From Rhodospirillaceae bacterium (GTDB taxonomy: Bacteria > Pseudomonadota > Alphaproteobacteria > Bin65), in contig WTGH01000009.1 in the NCBI GenBank assembly GCA_011523655.1, positions 1 through 64,000 on the forward strand: a stretch of 64,000 nt of DNA. Reading direction: 5' to 3'. A program made the translations under genes and the position numbers. The notes under the pieces are model-generated. The model was not told where the DNA came from. It ran no database searches and saw only the letters and a program-made list of their open reading frames with translations. Positions 60,150 to 64,000 of this stretch are shown in pieces (the stretch's first letter is position 1; every line of letters starts with the position of its first letter).

Positions 60150-61895
60150 ATGCCCGACGGTCCGAACGCCTCTGCGCCGCTCGAATCCGGCCGCCGCGCG
60201 AACCGCAGGTTGCGTTCGCGCATCACGACCGACGGCCTCGACCGGGTCGCCCACCGCGCCTTCATGCGGGCGATGGGGCTGGACAGCGAAGCGATCGCAC
60301 GGCCGATGGTCGGCGTCGTGACCACCGAGGGCGAGATGACCCCCTGCAACATGGGCCTCGCCAACCAGGCCGATTACGCCCGGCGCGGCATCGTCGAGGC
60401 CGGTGGCACGCCGCGGGAATTCCGGACGATTTCGGTGTCCGACGGCATTTCGATGCAGCACCAGGGCATGAAATTCTCGCTGCTGTCGCGCGAGATCATC
60501 GCCGACAGCGTCGAGGCCGTGGTGCGCGGCCACGCCTACGACGCGCTGGTCTGCTTCGCCGGCTGCGACAAGACCCTGCCCGGCATGATGATGGCGATGG
60601 CGCGGCTCAACGTGCCGTCGGTCTTCATCTACGGCGGCTCGATGCTGCCCGGCACGCGCGGGGGCGAGGACGTGACGGTGCTGACCGCCTACGAAGGCGT
60701 CGGCGGCGTGCTGGTCGGCACGGTGCCCGAAGAAGAAGTCAACGAACTGGAGCTGGTCTGCGCGCCGACCATCGGCGCCTGTCCCGGCCAGTTCACGGCA
60801 AACACCATGGGCATGGTCTCCGAGGCGCTCGGCCTCGCACCGCTCGGCTCGTCGATGATCCCGGCGGTCTTCGCCGAGCGCCACGGCATCGCCCGGCGCG
60901 CCGGCCACGCCGTCATGGCGGCGCTGGAGAAGGGCGGTCCGCTGCCGCGGGACCTGGTGACCCGCACGAGCCTGGAGAATGCCGCGGCGGTGGTCGCGGC
61001 GACCGGCGGCTCGACCAACGCGGCGCTGCACCTGCCCGCCATCGCCAACGAGGCCGGCATCGCTTTCGATATGGACGATGTCGCCGGTGTGTTCGACCGC
61101 ACGCCGCTGGTTGCCGATCTGCAGCCGGGCGGCCGCTTCCTCGCCAGGGACGTTCACGGCATCGGCGGCGCGCCGGTCGTCTTCCGCCTGCTGATGGAAA
61201 GCGGCCTGTTCGACGGCGCGGCGCTGACCTACACCGGCGAAACGATGGCCGAGGCGCTGAAAGGTGTCCCCGATCCGGACGGCGAAATCATCCGCAGGAA
61301 AGGCGACGAGCGTTCGCCGGACGGCGGCGTGATCGTGCTCAAGGGCAACCTGTGCCCGGACGGCGCGCTATTGAAGGTCGCCGGGCTGAACTCGACCTAT
61401 TTCAAGGGCCCGGCCCGGGTGTTCCACGAAGAGGAGAGCTGCAACGCTGCGGTGCAGGCCCAGGCCTACGAGGACGGCGAGGTCATCGTCATCCGCAACG
61501 AAGGCCCGGTCGGCGGCCCCGGCATGCGCGAGATGCTCGGTACGACGGCGCTGATCTACGGCCAGGGCCGGGGCGAGAAGGTGGCGCTGCTGACCGACGG
61601 CCGCTTCTCCGGCGCGACCCGCGGCATGTGCATCGGCTACGCGGCGCCGGAAGCCGCAGTCGGTGGCCCGCTGGCGTTGATCCGCGACGGCGACATCATC
61701 GAGATCGACGCCGCCGCGCGCTCGATCAACGTCCTGCTCCCGGACGACGAACTGGCCGCCCGCCGCGCCGCCTGGCAGGCCCCGGACCCGCGTCGGCTCG
61801 GCGGCGCGCTGGAGAAATACGCAAGGCTGGTCGGCCAGGCCAACACGGGCGCCGTCACCCATTCCGGCGCCGTCGAGTGGGCGTGGGAGGAGTAG
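60150..61895 (+). CDS. IlvD/Edd-family dehydratase
   Basis: A 581-residue dehydratase of the IlvD/Edd family, which uses an iron-sulfur cluster to remove water from dihydroxy acids. Cluster cysteines are C66 in [11 protein letters not shown]139 in [11 protein letters not shown] (K141 adjacent) and C211 in [13 protein letters not shown]. The third motif reads [12 protein letters not shown] where canonical IlvD has GACGGMYTANTM, so this may be a sugar-acid dehydratase or a specialised paralogue rather than the valine-pathway enzyme. GGGAG precedes the ATG. It follows an ABC importer and faces a TctA-type gene. Confidence 0.88.
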   Translation: MPDGPNASAPLESGRRANRRLRSRITTDGLDRVAHRAFMRAMGLDSEAIARPMVGVVTTEGEMTPCNMGLANQADYARRGIVEAGGTPREFRTISVSDGISMQHQGMKFSLLSREIIADSVEAVVRGHAYDALVCFAGCDKTLPGMMMAMARLNVPSVFIYGGSMLPGTRGGEDVTVLTAYEGVGGVLVGTVPEEEVNELELVCAPTIGACPGQFTANTMGMVSEALGLAPLGSSMIPAVFAERHGIARRAGHAVMAALEKGGPLPRDLVTRTSLENAAAVVAATGGSTNAALHLPAIANEAGIAFDMDDVAGVFDRTPLVADLQPGGRFLARDVHGIGGAPVVFRLLMESGLFDGAALTYTGETMAEALKGVPDPDGEIIRRKGDERSPDGGVIVLKGNLCPDGALLKVAGLNSTYFKGPARVFHEEESCNAAVQAQAYEDGEVIVIRNEGPVGGPGMREMLGTTALIYGQGRGEKVALLTDGRFSGATRGMCIGYAAPEAAVGGPLALIRDGDIIEIDAAARSINVLLPDDELAARRAAWQAPDPRRLGGALEKYARLVGQANTGAVTHSGAVEWAWEE

Positions 61896-61901
61896 GGCGA
61901 C

Positions 61902-63380
61902 CTATTTGCGGTGCCGCCGCCAGGTCCAGAATATGGTGAAGACCGCGGCGGCGAGCAGCAGGGCGGCAATCGGGCGCGTCACGAAGACGGTGGCGTCCAT
62001 GTCGTTGGCGGTGAGCGCGTTCCTGAGGTTGGTTTCGACCATCGGGCCGAGCACGAGGCCGAGGACGACCGGCGCCATCGGGAAGCCGAAGCGGATCAGG
62101 ACATAGCCGGCGAGGCCGAGCACCGCCATCAGGCCGACCTCGAAGGTCGTGTTGTTGATCGCGAAAGCGCCGGTCGCACACAGCACGCCGATGACCGGAA
62201 TGAGGATGCGCGGCGGCAGCTTCAGGATCGCCGGCAGCCAGCGCCGCGTGCCGAGGCCGATGACCAGGATGCAGATGTTCGCAAACAGCAGGATGAGCAG
62301 GATCTGCACGAACAGGTCGCTCTTCTCGGCGATGAAGAACGGGCCGGGATCGATGCCCTGGATGAGCAGGGCGCCGATCAGCACCGCGGTCACCGTATCG
62401 CCCGGAATGCCCAGCGTGAGCAGCGGGATGAGCGCGCCGCCCGTGACCGCGTTGTTCGCCGTCTCCGCCGCGATGACGCCGCGCGGATCGCCCTCTTCCT
62501 GCGCTTGCGGCGCCTTCTTGCGGGCCGATTCGCCGTAGGCGATCCAGGCCGCGATGGTCGGCCCGGTGCCGGGCAGGATGCCGATGCCGGTGCCGATGAA
62601 CGCGCTGCGCAGCGTCAGCCACTTGTTGCGCAGATAGTGCGAAAGCACTTCGCCCGCGCCGACCCGGCGTTGCGCCGGCAGGGTGGCCAGCGTGTCCTGG
62701 CGCGCGGCCTGCACCAGCATTTCCGAAACCGCGAAAAAGGCGATCAGCGCCGGCATGAGCGGCACGCCGCCGAGCAGGTTCGGGTCGCCGAAGGTCAGCC
62801 GCGTCATGCCGCCGACCGGGTCGATGCCGCTGCAGCCGAGCAGCATGCCGAGCGCGGCGGCGATCATGCCCTTGAGCAGCGAGCCGCCGGAGACCGCGGC
62901 GACGCAGACCAGCCCGAAGGTGCCGAGCGCGAAATACTCGACCGAGGTGAATTCGAGCGCGAAGTTGGCCAGGTTCGGCGCCGCCAGCATCAACACGAGG
63001 ATCGAAACGAACCCGCCGATGAAGGACGAAACGACCGACAGGCTGACCGCGAGATCGGCGTTGCCGCGCCGCGCCATGCGGTAGCCGTCGAGCGCCGTCG
63101 CCGCGTTGCCCGGCGCGCCCGGCGTGTTGATTAGGATGGCCGGAATCGAGCCGGCGAAATAGCCGCCGCAATAGATGCCGAGCAGCAGGGCCATGGCGAC
63201 CTCGAAGGAGGCGCCGAAGGTCAGCGGGGTCGCGATGGCGACGCCGGCGGTCGCGGTCAGGCCGGGCGCCGCGCCGAAGATCAGGCCGACGACGACCCCG
63301 ATCAGGATCCAGAGCAGGATCATCGGATCGGCGATTGCGCCGAGGGCCGTGCCGATCGCGGAGAAGGAGATCAGATCCAT
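61902..63380 (-). CDS. Tripartite tricarboxylate transporter large subunit (TctA)
   Basis: A 492-residue polytopic protein of the TctA family with GLTATAGVAIATPLTFGASFEVAMALLLGIYCGGYFAGSIPAILINTPGAPGNAATALDGY-type sequence (here split) and PGIGPTIAAWIAY-like region (GTGPTIAAWIAYGESARKKAP). It imports carboxylates using a proton or sodium gradient together with TctB and a periplasmic TctC. It overlaps TctB by 10 nt and ends 6 nt from the convergent dehydratase. Confidence 0.92.
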   Translation of the reverse strand: MDLISFSAIGTALGAIADPMILLWILIGVVVGLIFGAAPGLTATAGVAIATPLTFGASFEVAMALLLGIYCGGYFAGSIPAILINTPGAPGNAATALDGYRMARRGNADLAVSLSVVSSFIGGFVSILVLMLAAPNLANFALEFTSVEYFALGTFGLVCVAAVSGGSLLKGMIAAALGMLLGCSGIDPVGGMTRLTFGDPNLLGGVPLMPALIAFFAVSEMLVQAARQDTLATLPAQRRVGAGEVLSHYLRNKWLTLRSAFIGTGIGILPGTGPTIAAWIAYGESARKKAPQAQEEGDPRGVIAAETANNAVTGGALIPLLTLGIPGDTVTAVLIGALLIQGIDPGPFFIAEKSDLFVQILLILLFANICILVIGLGTRRWLPAILKLPPRILIPVIGVLCATGAFAINNTTFEVGLMAVLGLAGYVLIRFGFPMAPVVLGLVLGPMVETNLRNALTANDMDATVFVTRPIAALLLAAAVFTIFWTWRRHRK

Positions 63381-63811
63381 GTCGGCAGCAGCACGGTGAA
63401 GCCGTAGCGGAATACGGCATACACCGCGGCCGAAACCGCAACCGGGATCAGGGCCAGTTCAAGCGGCCGGCGCGAGTCCAGAATCCACAGGGCGAGGATC
63501 GTGAACGCCCAGGTGCCGAGGCGGAAATCGACATAGCGGAAGGTCAGGCAGTAGAGCAGGAACAGGGCGGCGATCAGCAGGCCGCGCCGCCGCATCAGCC
63601 CGGACAGCGCGTCGGCCGTGCCGAGTTCCCCCGGCCGCAGCGCGAGCAGGCCGCCGAGCAGGACCAGCGCGCCGGCCAGCAGGCCGGGGAAGAAGCGCGC
63701 CGAAAGGGTCGATTGCCGTTCGTTGATCTCGATGCCGGCGACCAGCAGCGCCAGCACAAGGCCGAGCGCGACGACCGCCAGCCCGACGATCCGGTCCGCC
63801 CGTTTCGGCAC
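63371..63811 (-). CDS. Tripartite tricarboxylate transporter small subunit (TctB)
   Basis: A 146-residue membrane protein with four hydrophobic segments, for example RIVGLAVVALGLVLALLVAGIEI and LRPGELGTADALSGLMRRRGLLIAALFLLYCLTF, as in TctB subunits. It follows a binding-protein gene at the right edge by 42 nt and overlaps TctA by 10 nt. The substrate of the system is not predictable from this sequence alone. Confidence 0.87.
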   Translation of the reverse strand: MPKRADRIVGLAVVALGLVLALLVAGIEINERQSTLSARFFPGLLAGALVLLGGLLALRPGELGTADALSGLMRRRGLLIAALFLLYCLTFRYVDFRLGTWAFTILALWILDSRRPLELALIPVAVSAAVYAVFRYGFTVLLPTWI

Positions 63812-63853
63812 GCGCCCTCCCCGGGCTCGGGGACGGACCGGATCGGCGGCCCG

Positions 63854-64000
63854 CTACTTGATCAGGCCGATATCCTTGAGCACGACCCGGTGCTTCGCGA
63901 CGTTGGCGTCGATGCGCTTCTGGAATCCCTCGCCGTCGAGGAACGCCTCGTTGAAGTTGAACTTCTTGTAGAGCGCCGACGTCGAAGCCTGGTTGGCGAC
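63854..64000 (-). CDS. Tripartite tricarboxylate transporter binding protein (TctC), C-terminus only
   Basis: The last 48 codons of a gene that enters from the right edge are visible, ending FNEAFLDGEGFQKRIDANVAKHRVVLKDIGLIK. The position directly upstream of TctB and TctA genes and the KDIGL ending fit a TctC periplasmic binding protein. Most of the gene, including the signal peptide, is outside the window. Confidence 0.8.
   Translation of the reverse strand, partial: VANQASTSALYKKFNFNEAFLDGEGFQKRIDANVAKHRVVLKDIGLIK

Noticed and set aside
1..64000. CRISPR arrays, prophage, insertion sequences, rRNA or tRNA genes
   Set aside because: None of the expected repeats, transposase or phage genes, or RNA signatures was seen in the window.

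Overview
The window is GC-rich, densely coded DNA that reads as an alphaproteobacterial chromosome, probably a free-living, Rhodospirillales-like organism. This rests on the thiD-glmM-folP cluster, many TRAP, TTT and branched-chain-type ABC importers, a trimethylamine monooxygenase, DUF2848 and DUF4212 families, and alphaproteobacterial LuxR, MarR and GlxA-type regulators. No rRNA, tRNA, CRISPR array or insertion sequence was recognised. Taxonomy is inference.

Layout. 1-8.2 kb: the 5' end of a LuxR-type regulator, a molybdopterin oxidoreductase with a divergent AraC regulator, a MarR-OsmC-HpaB-like hydroxylase operon, then cupin and DUF2848 genes. 8.3-11.9 kb: a nested inverted repeat, an orphan CoxL-like gene, a small ORF without a normal start codon, and a GPP34-like gene. 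12.2-18.8 kb: a bacterial microcompartment (BMC) locus, with a TauD/TfdA-like dioxygenase, an acylating-type aldehyde dehydrogenase, two tandem-domain BMC-T proteins, a SnoaL-containing fusion protein, a BMC-P vertex protein, a BMC-H hexamer protein and a GlxA/AraC-like regulator. 18.8-21.6 kb: a TRAP transporter. 21.8-25.8 kb: a phosphopantetheinyl transferase, an NCS2 permease with an extra C-terminal domain, and a nitrilase-family hydrolase.

25.9-31 kb: an exonuclease/CBS/DUF294 protein and a partner, divergent from a DUF4212 plus acetate-type symporter pair. 31-40 kb: DUF169, an EamA exporter, a BON/OmpA protein, thiD-glmM-folP, a DadA-like oxidase with RidA. 40.0-40.9 kb: a lower-GC DUF6932 plus XRE pair that looks like an acquired toxin-antitoxin-type module. 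40.9-45.8 kb: a thiolase, then a LivGFHM importer without its own binding protein, behind a perfect inverted repeat. 45.8-46.8 kb: about 1 kb without a convincing gene, but with repeats and a near-consensus promoter. 46.8-49.7 kb: a soluble-type reductive dehalogenase homologue with a VOC protein. 50-54.8 kb: housekeeping and unknown genes, then tmm. 55.3-60.1 kb: a complete branched-chain-type ABC operon divergent from tmm. 60.1-64 kb: an IlvD homologue and a TctCBA-type transporter running off the right edge.

The most distinctive element is the BMC locus. Its only upstream aldehyde-forming candidate is an O2-dependent dioxygenase, and the usual phosphotransacylase and alcohol dehydrogenase are absent from the window. 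The aldehyde dehydrogenase, the SnoaL fusion protein and possibly the dioxygenase carry terminal amphipathic helices that look like shell-targeting peptides. A plausible reading is TRAP-mediated uptake, oxygenolytic release of an aldehyde, and CoA-acylation inside the shell. The substrate cannot be fixed from sequence.
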